A stretch of 64,000 nucleotides of DNA from Citrobacter arsenatis (GTDB lineage Bacteria > Pseudomonadota > Gammaproteobacteria > Enterobacterales > Enterobacteriaceae): positions 4,526,001 to 4,590,000 of the forward strand of contig NZ_CP037864.1 in NCBI RefSeq assembly GCF_004353845.1. Direction: 5' to 3'. The stretch's first letter is position 1, and the number at the start of each line of letters is the position of its first letter. Shown piece after piece: positions 55,482-63,233 of this stretch. The position numbers and the translations under genes were made by a program. The notes beneath the pieces were generated by a model. The model was not told where the DNA came from and made no database searches. It saw only the letters and a list, made by a program, of their open reading frames with translations.

Positions 55482-56144
55482 ATGGAACTACTGACTCAAT
55501 TACTGAATGCTTTATGGGCTCAGGATTTTGAAACGCTGGCCAATCCATCCATGATTGGCATGCTCTATTTCGTACTATTTACCATTTTGTTTCTTGAAAA
55601 CGGACTGCTGCCAGCAGCCTTTTTACCTGGCGACAGTCTACTGGTACTGGTCGGCGTACTTATCGCCAAAGGCGCGATGGGTTTTCCGCAAACGGTACTG
55701 CTGCTCACCACCGCGGCCAGCCTGGGTTGCTGGCTCAGCTATATCCAGGGACGATGGCTGGGGAATACCCGCACCGTACAAAACTGGCTATCTCATCTGC
55801 CCGCGCATTACCATCAGCGTGCGCATCATCTGTTCCATAAGCATGGCTTGTCTGCGCTGCTGGTCGGTCGCTTCATCGCGTTTGTCAGAACATTATTGCC
55901 GACCATCGCAGGATTATCTGGCCTGAACAATGCGCGCTTTCAGTTCTTTAACTGGATGAGTGGACTGCTTTGGGTTCTGATCCTCACCACGCTGGGCTAT
56001 CTGCTGGGCAAAACGCCAGTGTTTCTCAAGTATGAAGACCAACTGATGTCTTGTCTGATGCTGCTTCCCGTGGTGTTACTGGTGTTTGGTCTGGCGGGTT
56101 CACTGGTTGTGCTTTGGAAAAAGAAATACGGGAACCGAGGATAA
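55482..56144 (+). CDS. yqjA: DedA-family inner-membrane protein YqjA
   Basis: A 220-aa DedA/VTT-domain protein. ENGLLPAAFLPGDSLLVLVG (about 34-53) contains the acidic motif, and HHLFHKHGLSALLVGRFIAFVRTLLPTIAG (given as two parts of one segment) holds the conserved Arg of the reentrant loop. In E. coli it supports proton-motive-force and drug tolerance together with YghB. It is followed by mzrA after 3 bp. Confidence 0.94.
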   Translation: MELLTQLLNALWAQDFETLANPSMIGMLYFVLFTILFLENGLLPAAFLPGDSLLVLVGVLIAKGAMGFPQTVLLLTTAASLGCWLSYIQGRWLGNTRTVQNWLSHLPAHYHQRAHHLFHKHGLSALLVGRFIAFVRTLLPTIAGLSGLNNARFQFFNWMSGLLWVLILTTLGYLLGKTPVFLKYEDQLMSCLMLLPVVLLVFGLAGSLVVLWKKKYGNRG

Positions 56145-56147
56145 ATT

Positions 56148-56531
56148 ATGCTGAAATCACGCATAACGCTCCGACGGCTTGCCTGGACCACTACCTTTCT
56201 GCTGTTTATCGGCGCGCTGCTCCTGACCTGGTCGGTCATTCGCCAGCAGGAGTCAACGCTTGCCATTCGTGCCGTAAATCAGGGAGCCACTATGCCTGAT
56301 GGTTTCTCTATCTGGCATCACCTGGACGCCAACGGCATTCGCTTTAAAAGCATCACTCCGCAAAATGACGCGCTGCTGATCACCTTTGATTCCAGCGCGC
56401 AGAGCGCAGCCGCAAAGGTCGTGCTGGACCGAACGTTACCGCACGGTTTCGTTATTGCTCAGCAGGATGATGACAATCAGGCGGTGCAGTGGTTATCCCG
56501 CTTACGTGATACCCCACACCGTTTTGGTTAA
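56148..56531 (+). CDS. mzrA: EnvZ/OmpR modulator MzrA
   Basis: A 127-aa single-pass inner-membrane protein (TM at about 12-32) with a periplasmic domain containing RQQESTLAIRAVNQGATMPD and the C-terminal VQWLSRLRDTPHRFG. In E. coli, MzrA (YqjB) contacts EnvZ and links the Cpx and EnvZ/OmpR systems. It is co-transcribed with yqjA. Confidence 0.93.
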   Translation: MLKSRITLRRLAWTTTFLLFIGALLLTWSVIRQQESTLAIRAVNQGATMPDGFSIWHHLDANGIRFKSITPQNDALLITFDSSAQSAAAKVVLDRTLPHGFVIAQQDDDNQAVQWLSRLRDTPHRFG

Positions 56532-56679
56532 TCTCCAGGAATCTGAATTAGATCACTCACTTTGGTGATTTCATCATTTAACGCCTATGATTAATAAACT
56601 GGGTTTATGACCCAATGCTTTATTAATCTGGAGCATCGGCCTCAAGCCACAAGGCCGAATCACAATGGAAGGTTCAAGA

Positions 56680-57048
56680 ATGAAATACCGCATCGCTTTG
56701 GCAATTAGCCTTTTCGCTCTCAGTGCCGGCAGCTACGCCTCCACCCTCTGTCAGGAAAAAGAACAGGATATTCAGCGGGAGATTAGCTATGCCGAAAAGC
56801 ACAACAATCAAAACCGCATCAACGGCCTGAACAAAGCGTTGAGCGAAGTTAGGGCAAACTGTACTGACAGCAAACTGCGCGCCGACCACCAGAAAAAAAT
56901 CGCCGAACAGAAAGACGAGATAGCCGAGCGTCAACGTGATTTGGCCGAGGCGAAGCAAAAAGGCGATGCGGATAAGGTAGCAAAGCGCGAACATAAGCTT
57001 GCTGAAGCTCAGAAAGAGCTGAAAGAACTCGAGACCCGCGATTACTAA
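56680..57048 (+). CDS. yqjC: Periplasmic DUF1090 protein YqjC
   Basis: A 122-aa protein with a signal peptide (about 1-21, ending SYAS) and a highly charged, coiled-coil-like remainder (QKKIAEQKDEIAERQRDLAE). DUF1090 family, function unknown. The start at 56680 has GGAAGG about 7 bases upstream. It is the first gene of the yqjCDEK run. Confidence 0.92.
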   Translation: MKYRIALAISLFALSAGSYASTLCQEKEQDIQREISYAEKHNNQNRINGLNKALSEVRANCTDSKLRADHQKKIAEQKDEIAERQRDLAEAKQKGDADKVAKREHKLAEAQKELKELETRDY

Positions 57049-57081
57049 GTACGGTAACTAGCCACTCAACTGGAGAAAACT

Positions 57082-57387
57082 ATGTCGAAAGATAATGCTA
57101 CGGAAAACCTGCGCGCTGAGCTGAAGTCTCTTGCGGATACGCTTGAAGAAGTACTTAGCTCCTCTGGCGATAAGTCGAAGGAAGAGATGAGTAAAATTCG
57201 CAGCAAAGCAGAACATGCGCTGCGCGAGAGCCGCCATCGTCTGAGCGAAACCAGCGATGTGATTGCCAAACAGACCCGTGAGGCCGCGGCTAAAGCTGAT
57301 AACTACGTGCGCGAAAATCCATGGACAGGCGTCGGCATTGGCGCTGCAGTCGGTGTGGTGCTTGGTGTACTGCTGTCGCGCCGTTAA
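57082..57387 (+). CDS. yqjD: Membrane-anchored ribosome-binding protein YqjD (ElaB/YgaM family)
   Basis: A 101-aa protein. A helical charged N-terminal part (about 1-70) is followed by the family tail YVRENPWTGVGIGAAVGVVL, a C-terminal membrane anchor ending LLSRR. In E. coli it tethers ribosomes to the membrane in stationary phase under RpoS control. It lies 2 bp before yqjE. Confidence 0.94.
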   Translation: MSKDNATENLRAELKSLADTLEEVLSSSGDKSKEEMSKIRSKAEHALRESRHRLSETSDVIAKQTREAAAKADNYVRENPWTGVGIGAAVGVVLGVLLSRR

Positions 57388-57389
57388 CA

Positions 57390-57785
57390 ATGGCAGACTC
57401 TCAACACGCACAAGGTCCAGGCAAAAGCGTACTGGGTATTGGACAGCGGATCCTGACGATTCTCGTTGAGATCGTCGAAACACGGCTGCGGCTGGCCGTC
57501 GTTGAGCTGGAAGAGGAAAAAGCCAATCTCATCCAGATCCTGCTGATGCTTGGGCTTACCATGCTGTTCGCGGCGTTCGGCCTGATGAGCCTGATGGTGC
57601 TTATCATCTGGGCCATCGACCCGCAATATCGCCTGAACGCCATGATTGCCACCACCGTTGTGCTGTTGCTTTTAGCGCTTATCGGCGGGCTATGGACGTT
57701 GCGTAAAGCACGTAAAACAACGCTGTTACGCCATACGCGCAATGAACTCGCTAACGACAGGCAGGCCCTGGAGGATGATGCATAA
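57390..57785 (+). CDS. yqjE: YqjE, phage holin 3_6-like membrane protein
   Basis: A 131-aa protein with two TM segments (about 51-75 and 84-105) flanked by a Glu-rich helix (RLRLAVVELEEEKANLIQIL). Actinobacterial holin-X/holin_3_6-type family; role unknown, probably linked to YqjD at the membrane. The start at 57390 matches the K-12 product; an in-frame upstream ATG at 57321 lies within yqjD. It shares the TAATG junction with yqjK. Confidence 0.92.
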   Translation: MADSQHAQGPGKSVLGIGQRILTILVEIVETRLRLAVVELEEEKANLIQILLMLGLTMLFAAFGLMSLMVLIIWAIDPQYRLNAMIATTVVLLLLALIGGLWTLRKARKTTLLRHTRNELANDRQALEDDA

Positions 57786-58084
57786 TGAGCAGTAAAGTCG
57801 AACGTCAACAACGTAAGGCGCAACTGCTTGGACAGATCCAGCAGCAACGGCTGGATCTGTCTGCTACTCGCCGCGACTGGCTGGACGCCACCGAAGTCTA
57901 CGATCGTGGCTGGAAGACGCTGTTGAACCTGCGTGGCTGGGTATTAGTCGGGAGCAGTATTATGGCGGTTCGCACCATCCGTAACCCGAATCTGCTGGTA
58001 CGCTGGGCTAAACGCGGCTTTAGCGTCTGGAGCATCTGGCGTCTGGTTAAATCCACCCTCAGACAGCAACAGCTGCGCGGTTAA
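57785..58084 (+). CDS. yqjK: YqjK-like protein
   Basis: A 99-aa basic protein starting MSSKVERQQRKAQLLGQIQQ, with a weak hydrophobic segment (GWVLVGSSIMAVRTI) in the C-terminal half. YqjK family, function unknown. The ATG overlaps the yqjE stop by one base, indicating coupling. Confidence 0.92.
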   Translation: MSSKVERQQRKAQLLGQIQQQRLDLSATRRDWLDATEVYDRGWKTLLNLRGWVLVGSSIMAVRTIRNPNLLVRWAKRGFSVWSIWRLVKSTLRQQQLRG

Positions 58085-58256
58085 TCCCTTTCCCACCCCC
58101 AACCTCAAAATTTTTGAAAAATATTGACAGTTTTCCTTGCTAACAATTCTCATTAAGCACGTTTATGATTCTCTCCATCGACAGCAACGACGCGCTCTGC
58201 AGCGTTGATGCACAAAAAACACAATAAGCCGCCTGAGTGGTTTCCTGGAGAGTATG

Positions 58257-58649
58257 ATGAAGAAATTAGAAGATGTTGGTGTACTGGTAGCGCGCATTCT
58301 GATGCCAATCCTGTTTATTTCCGCAGGTTGGGGAAAAATCACCGGATATGCGGGTACCCAACAGTACATGGAAGCCATGGGCGTCCCAGGATTTATGTTA
58401 CCGCTGGTGATTCTGCTTGAGTTTGGCGGCGGTCTGGCCGTTCTGTTCGGTTTCCTGACCCGTACGACTGCGCTGTTCACCGCAGGCTTCACGCTGCTGA
58501 CGGCGTTCATCTTCCACAGCAACTTCGCGGAAGGCATGAACTCTCTGATGTTCATGAAAAACTTGACCATCGCAGGCGGTTTCCTGCTGCTGGCTATCAC
58601 CGGTCCGGGCGCATTTAGTATTGACCGCGTACTGAATAAAAAGTGGTAA
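58257..58649 (+). CDS. yqjF: DoxX-family membrane protein YqjF
   Basis: A 130-aa inner-membrane protein with four hydrophobic helices of the DoxX/SURF4-like type (FISAGWGKITGYAGTQQYME; GFLTRTTALFTAGFTLLTAF). In E. coli its promoter responds to quinone-like breakdown products of nitroaromatics through YhaJ, which is also encoded in this window. GGAGAG lies before the two adjacent ATGs; the second equals the K-12 start. Confidence 0.92.
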   Translation: MKKLEDVGVLVARILMPILFISAGWGKITGYAGTQQYMEAMGVPGFMLPLVILLEFGGGLAVLFGFLTRTTALFTAGFTLLTAFIFHSNFAEGMNSLMFMKNLTIAGGFLLLAITGPGAFSIDRVLNKKW

Positions 58650-58655
58650 TCAAAC

Positions 58656-58783
58656 TATACCCGTCATTCTTCAAGTTGCAGGCGTGTTGGCTTCACTCAG
58701 AAACCCCAGTCACATAGTTATCTATGCTCCTGGGCATTTCTTCCCTTGCCGCCTTCCTGCAACTCGAATTATTTAGGGTATAT
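58656..58783. repeat. ERIC element (IRU)
   Basis: A 128-bp imperfect palindrome bounded by TATACCC and GGGTATA. Its core, with AACCCCAGTCACATAG and TATGCTCCTGGGCATTTC, matches the ERIC consensus used for repetitive-element typing. It lies between yqjF and yqjG, transcribed with them, and will fold as RNA. Confidence 0.85.
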
Positions 58784-58837
58784 ACTTATTAAAGACGAGG
58801 GGGTTTACTCCTCGTTTTGCTATCCAGGAGAGAGATA

Positions 58838-59824
58838 ATGGGACAACTGATTGACGGCGTCTGGCATGACACCTGGTACGACACCAAATCAACCGGGGGA
58901 AAATTTCAACGTTCTGCATCGGCTTTCCGTAACTGGCTCACCGCGGATGGCGCGCCGGGTCCAACGGGCGAAGGTGGCTTTGCTGCCGAAAAAGACCGCT
59001 ATCACCTGTACGTATCTCTGGCCTGTCCGTGGGCGCATCGCACGCTGATTTTGCGTAAACTCAAAGGACTGGAACCCTTTATTTCCATTTCCGTAGTACA
59101 TCCGCTGATGCTGGAAAACGGCTGGACCTTTGACGATAACTTCCCGGCGGCAACCGGCGATACCCTGTATCAGCACGACTTTCTTTATCAACTCTATTTA
59201 CACGCCGATCCGCACTACAGTGGTCGGGTTACCGTTCCGGTGCTGTGGGATAAAAAGAACCACACCATTGTCAGCAACGAATCTGCAGAAATCATCCGCA
59301 TGTTTAACACCGCGTTTGATGCGCTGGGCGCGAAAGCCGGAGATTACTATCCCCCTGCCCTGCAAAGCAAAATCGACGAGCTGAACGGCTGGATTTACGA
59401 CAACGTCAATAACGGCGTGTATAAAGCCGGATTTGCCACCAGCCAGGAAGCCTACGACGATGCCGTGGAAAAAGTCTTCCAGTCCCTGGCGCGACTGGAA
59501 CAGATCCTTGGACAGCATCGCTACCTGACCGGCAACCAGTTAACCGAGGCCGATATTCGTCTGTGGACCACGCTGGTGCGTTTTGATCCCGTGTATGTAA
59601 CCCACTTCAAGTGCGACAAACACCGGATTAGCGACTATCTGAATCTGTACGGTTTCCTGCGTGATATCTACCAGATGCCGGGTATCGCAGAAACCGTCAA
59701 CTTCGATCACATCCGCAATCATTACTTCCGTAGTCACAAAACCATTAACCCGACCGGCATTATTTCTGTTGGGCCGTGCCAGGACCTTAACGAACCCCAC
59801 GGGCGTGATGAGCGTTTCGCGTGA
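58838..59824 (+). CDS. yqjG: Glutathionyl-hydroquinone reductase YqjG
   Basis: A 328-aa Xi-class glutathione transferase that reduces glutathionyl-hydroquinones with glutathione. The catalytic Cys is in LACPWAHRTLILRKLKG (about 63-70, CPWA), and the C-terminal GST helical domain includes LTEADIRLWTTLVRFDPVY. The start at 58838 has AGGAGAG about 6 bases upstream. Confidence 0.95.
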   Translation: MGQLIDGVWHDTWYDTKSTGGKFQRSASAFRNWLTADGAPGPTGEGGFAAEKDRYHLYVSLACPWAHRTLILRKLKGLEPFISISVVHPLMLENGWTFDDNFPAATGDTLYQHDFLYQLYLHADPHYSGRVTVPVLWDKKNHTIVSNESAEIIRMFNTAFDALGAKAGDYYPPALQSKIDELNGWIYDNVNNGVYKAGFATSQEAYDDAVEKVFQSLARLEQILGQHRYLTGNQLTEADIRLWTTLVRFDPVYVTHFKCDKHRISDYLNLYGFLRDIYQMPGIAETVNFDHIRNHYFRSHKTINPTGIISVGPCQDLNEPHGRDERFA

Positions 59825-59893
59825 TTTACATGGGTCCACTTTGAGGTTAGGCCGATTAGTTAAGCATGTATGGCGAACATGTGATTTTTGCTC

Positions 59894-60569
59894 AGGGTTC
59901 CGTTCACCTCAGCGGTGTCATTTCTCTGAAACGCCGTTACCCGTGAACGTGCAAGGGAGGCTCACCGCCGCCTCCCTTGCAACCCAGGCTCCCGGCGGGA
60001 AAATCGTCGCTACGCGATTATTCGCCCCATCCCTGGGGCTCACCCCTTCGGGGCCATCGCAAGCGCTGTTCAAAATTGCTCCCGGCAATTTTGTCATTCG
60101 TCTTATGCCGTCTGCCTGTCGGGTCGGGGCCGAGCCTGCATCCTTGCAGGCCGTCCCCTCTGCCCGCATCCCTGCGGGCAGCCACGGTCAGCCGTCAACG
60201 ACTCATCGATTTTCAGCCGGACCGGGGTCATCGCTTCAATGCTCTGACTTCCAGTAAAATCTGTTTTGCTGTTCAGACATATTCAAATAAAAATACCGGT
60301 GGTCAGGTGTGGGCGATCCGGCTGAAAATTGCCGACGTGTTTCCGTAAGGCCGGGAGAACCCGCAGGGATGCGGGTTCAGGGCGCGCTTTACAGGGACGT
60401 TACATCGCGCCCGGCCCGAAAGCCTGAAGGAAAAAGTGGAGGGAACCACGAAGTGGCAATTTTCCCGCCGGGAGCCGGGATTGTAAAGGGCGTGGCGGAG
60501 AACGCCCTTTACACGTTCACATGAACCAATGCTTAAGAGAAGCGATGAACATAAGGTGAACGGAACCCT
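59894..60569. mobile_element. 676-bp nested-palindrome insertion with 16-bp terminal inverted repeats
   Basis: The ends are exact inverted repeats: AGGGTTCCGTTCACCT (59894-59909) and AGGTGAACGGAACCCT (60554-60569). Four further exact inverted pairs nest inside in order: GTGAACGTG (59943-59951 / 60512-60520), an 18-bp GC-rich arm (59987-60004 / 60459-60476), a 16-bp arm beginning CCCGCATCC (60163-60178 / 60360-60375) and TTTTCAGCCGGA (60210-60221 / 60317-60328). Local hairpins sit between them, for example a perfect 10-bp stem at 59951-59980. No convincing gene: ORFs inside have composition driven by the palindromes. It occupies the yqjG-yhaH gap and is compatible with a non-autonomous (MITE-like) element or a large structured RNA. 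No target duplication was clear. Confidence 0.7.
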
Positions 60570-60763
60570 TTCTCTGAGAGCGCATATTCATTACTCCCGC
60601 CAACACAGGTTGATACTTTCTGAAACTGAGCCGTTCACTGATAAGTATTACCCATCAGGGGGCCAAATAATTAACACCATAAATGTTTACCATCATTTCA
60701 TTCACAGCTATTCTTAATTTGATTGCTTTAAAAACAAGTAATTGAATGCAGAACGAGGCAAAA

Positions 60764-61129
60764 ATGGATTGGTATTTAAACGTATTAAAGAACTACTTTG
60801 GTTTTGGTGGCCGCGCGCGTCGTAAAGAATACTGGATGTTTGTGTTGGTCAACATCATTTTCACGTTCGTGCTGGGTATTCTGGACAGAATGCTTGGCTG
60901 GGAGCGCGCCGGGGGAGAAGGTATATTAACGACGATTTACGGGGTTCTGGTCTTTATTCCGTGGTGGGCGGTACAGTTCCGGCGTTTACATGACACCGAT
61001 CGTTCAGCCTGGTGGCTACTGGTGCTGCTGATCCCGATCGTAGGATGGCTGGTGATCATCATTTTCAACTGTCAAAACGGGACTCAGGGGAGTAACCGCT
61101 TCGGGCCCGATCCCAAACAGTTATCCTGA
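60764..61129 (+). CDS. yhaH: DUF805 inner-membrane protein YhaH
   Basis: A 121-aa protein of the DUF805 family with about three hydrophobic segments. It begins MDWYLNVLKNYFGFGGRARRKEYW and ends GSNRFGPDPK, both hallmarks of the family. Function unknown. The start at 60764 has GAGG 6-7 bases upstream; the ORF could begin 6 codons earlier. Confidence 0.92.
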   Translation: MDWYLNVLKNYFGFGGRARRKEYWMFVLVNIIFTFVLGILDRMLGWERAGGEGILTTIYGVLVFIPWWAVQFRRLHDTDRSAWWLLVLLIPIVGWLVIIIFNCQNGTQGSNRFGPDPKQLS

Positions 61130-61145
61130 CGTAGCATATGTAGAT

Positions 61146-61225
61146 GCCTGATGGCGCTGCGCTTATCAGGCCTACAACATACTCCGTCTTCCAGGCCGGA
61201 TAAGGTGCTTCGCACCGCATCCGGC
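61146..61225. repeat. REP/BIME unit between yhaH and yhaJ
   Basis: GCCTGATGGCGCTGCGCTTATCAGGC and GGCCGGATAAGGTGC...GCACCGCATCCGGC lie between convergent stops (first arm written as its two parts). Confidence 0.85.
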
Positions 61226-61237
61226 GTAACAATCAGG

Positions 61238-62134
61238 CTATTTACCCGCAAACAGCTTGGGGATTTCCCGCAGACACCAGGATTTCGCCTCGCCCATGCT
61301 GTCCCGACGCCAGGCCATAATAATATCAATTTCGCTGGTCGATTCCGGACTAACTACCCGCAGCCTACCAGCCGCAATATCCTCTTCCACCAGCGGGTAT
61401 GGCATCGTTGCCACACCAAGGCCAGCCAATAGCGCCTGGCGTTTATCTTCTATCGTACTCACAGTCAGACGCGGCTGTTTATCCAGCAGTTGAACAGTCA
61501 GCACCGGACGTTCACGGGCGGTGTCCGCCACCGCGATCCCGCGATATTTCACGCGAGTGACCTCCGATAATGGTTCCGGCTCCTGATGGATAGGATGATC
61601 CGGGGCCGCCACATAGACGTTCATCAGCGAATACAGCTTACGCGAGTTAATTTCTGAGGATGAGCGAAAATGCATATCCGGCGCAATCACGATATCCGCC
61701 CGCCCCTGCTCCAGACGCTCCCACGCCCCAGCCAGAACTTCGGTAATAACGGAAAGCTGGGTATTGGCCTTCCCGGCAAGCCTGTCGATCAGTGGGAAAA
61801 ATGCCGCCGTTGGCACCAGCGCTTCGGTAACGATGGTCAGATGCGTTTCCCAACCGCGAGCCAGTGCTTCAGCATCTGTAGTCAGTTTATCCGCAGCTTC
61901 CAGCAGTACGCGCCCACGCTCCAGCAGCATACGCCCGACGTTGGTGAACTTTGTGCGATGACCTGAACGGTCAAACAGCACCACGTCCAGCTCTTCCTCC
62001 AGTTTCTGCATGGTATAGCTGAGCGCGGAAGGAACACGCCCCAGTTCATCCGCCGCCGCGGCAAAGCTGCCGCGTCTGTCTATTGCGTCCATGACGCGTA
62101 ACGCTTCAAGCGTTAAAGCCCTTTCTTTGGCCAT
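61238..62134 (-). CDS. yhaJ: LysR-family regulator YhaJ
   Basis: A 298-aa LysR-type regulator. The N-terminal HTH (DAIDRRGSFAAAADELGRVP, then SALSYTMQKLEEELDV) and the substrate-binding core are intact. In E. coli, YhaJ activates yqjF and senses aromatic breakdown products. The start at 62134 (MAKERALTLEALRV) equals K-12; a longer ORF to 62203 is not supported. It is divergent from yhaK (104-bp gap). Confidence 0.94.
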   Translation of the reverse strand: MAKERALTLEALRVMDAIDRRGSFAAAADELGRVPSALSYTMQKLEEELDVVLFDRSGHRTKFTNVGRMLLERGRVLLEAADKLTTDAEALARGWETHLTIVTEALVPTAAFFPLIDRLAGKANTQLSVITEVLAGAWERLEQGRADIVIAPDMHFRSSSEINSRKLYSLMNVYVAAPDHPIHQEPEPLSEVTRVKYRGIAVADTARERPVLTVQLLDKQPRLTVSTIEDKRQALLAGLGVATMPYPLVEEDIAAGRLRVVSPESTSEIDIIMAWRRDSMGEAKSWCLREIPKLFAGK

Positions 62135-62238
62135 CTCGTTCTCATTCAGGAAATTTGAACATACCGGGCAGAATATCTGGCTAACAATGCAGCGTCTAGC
62201 CATTTAACATAAAAGGAAGTAAAGAGAGGTCAAGAACT

Positions 62239-62940
62239 ATGATTACTACCCGTACAGCCAAACAATGCGGGCAAGCAGACTACGGCTGGCTGCAGGCCCG
62301 TTATACCTTCTCCTTTGGACACTATTTTGATCCTAAACTGCTGGGTTATGCCTCGCTGCGTGTTCTGAACCAGGAAGTTCTGGCACCGGGGGCCTCTTTC
62401 CAGCCACGGACCTATCCGAAGGTGGATATCGTCAATCTGATCCTCGAAGGGGAAGCGGAGTACCGCGACAGCGAAGGCAACCATATCCAGGCCAGAGCAG
62501 GTGAAGTTTTACTGCTCGCGACACAGCCGGGAATCAGCTATAGCGAACACAATATCAGCAAGGATAAACCGTTAACCAGAATGCAGCTCTGGCTGGATGC
62601 CTGCCCGCAGCGCGAAAACGCCTGCGTACAGAAAGCCACGCTGAGCGCCGGTAAGCATCAGCTACTGGCCTCGCCGGACGGTGAACAAGGCAGCCTGCAT
62701 CTGCGCCAACAGGTATGGGTGCACCACGTTGAACTGCAGCAAGGTGAATCGCTGAGTTTTCAGTTACATGGGCCACGGGCTTACTTACAGTCGATCCACG
62801 GCAGATTCCATGCGGTGACATCTGGCGCCGAAATGGAAGCGCTCACCTGCGGCGATGGCGCATTTATTCGTGACGAAACTAACATAACGTTAGTCGCTGA
62901 TACCCCGCTGCGCGCTTTGCTGATAGATTTGCCCGTATAG
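62239..62940 (+). CDS. yhaK: Pirin-family bicupin YhaK
   Basis: A 233-aa two-cupin protein. The pirin-type opening TYKFSFGHYFDP-like segment (YTFSFGHYFDPKLLGYASLR) lacks the full metal-ligand His set of iron pirins, as known for YhaK, which is described as a redox-sensitive cytosolic protein. AGAGGTCAAGAACT precedes the ATG. It is divergent from yhaJ, which may regulate it. Confidence 0.93.
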   Translation: MITTRTAKQCGQADYGWLQARYTFSFGHYFDPKLLGYASLRVLNQEVLAPGASFQPRTYPKVDIVNLILEGEAEYRDSEGNHIQARAGEVLLLATQPGISYSEHNISKDKPLTRMQLWLDACPQRENACVQKATLSAGKHQLLASPDGEQGSLHLRQQVWVHHVELQQGESLSFQLHGPRAYLQSIHGRFHAVTSGAEMEALTCGDGAFIRDETNITLVADTPLRALLIDLPV

Positions 62941-62966
62941 TCAGGGAAAACAACGGAGTACGACTA

Positions 62967-63116
62967 TTGAGCAAGAAATCATCAAAAAAACGCCAGCCGC
63001 AGGTTGAGCCGAAAAAACAGGAAACAGCTACCTTCGGCTATGAAGAAATGCTGACGGAGCTGGAAGAGATTGTGGCCGATGCTGAGCTACGGCTGGAAGA
63101 CGAAGAAGCCGCCTGA
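62967..63116 (+). CDS. yhaL: Small protein YhaL
   Basis: A 49-aa protein starting at TTG (62967), read MSKKSSKKRQPQVEPKKQ, with an acidic C-terminal helix (YEEMLTELEEIVADAE). It matches E. coli YhaL (54 aa) except for a shorter middle. GGAG lies about 9 bases upstream of the TTG. It is 26 bp after yhaK. The non-ATG start and short length make it easy to miss. A hairpin (AGCCGCC/GGCGGCT) overlaps its stop codon and may terminate transcription. Confidence 0.8.
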   Translation: MSKKSSKKRQPQVEPKKQETATFGYEEMLTELEEIVADAELRLEDEEAA

Positions 63117-63133
63117 AAGGCGGCTTAGACTGA

Positions 63134-63211
63134 TGCCGGGTGGCGGCTGCGCCATACCCGGCCTACAAGACAGAATATGGTGTAGGCCTGATAAGCACAG
63201 CGCCATCAGGC
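63134..63211. repeat. REP/BIME unit between yhaL and cyuA
   Basis: TGCCGGGTGGCGGCTGCGCC...ACCCGGCCTAC and GTAGGCCTGATAAGC...GCCATCAGGCA are inverted arms between convergent genes. Confidence 0.85.
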
Positions 63212-63233
63212 ACTGGTTTACCATCGTTCCTGC

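Noticed and set aside
59661..60524. ORFs of 71-198 aa in the yqjG-yhaH gap
   Set aside because: Their codon pattern follows the nested palindromes; they lack ribosome sites and cross the element borders.
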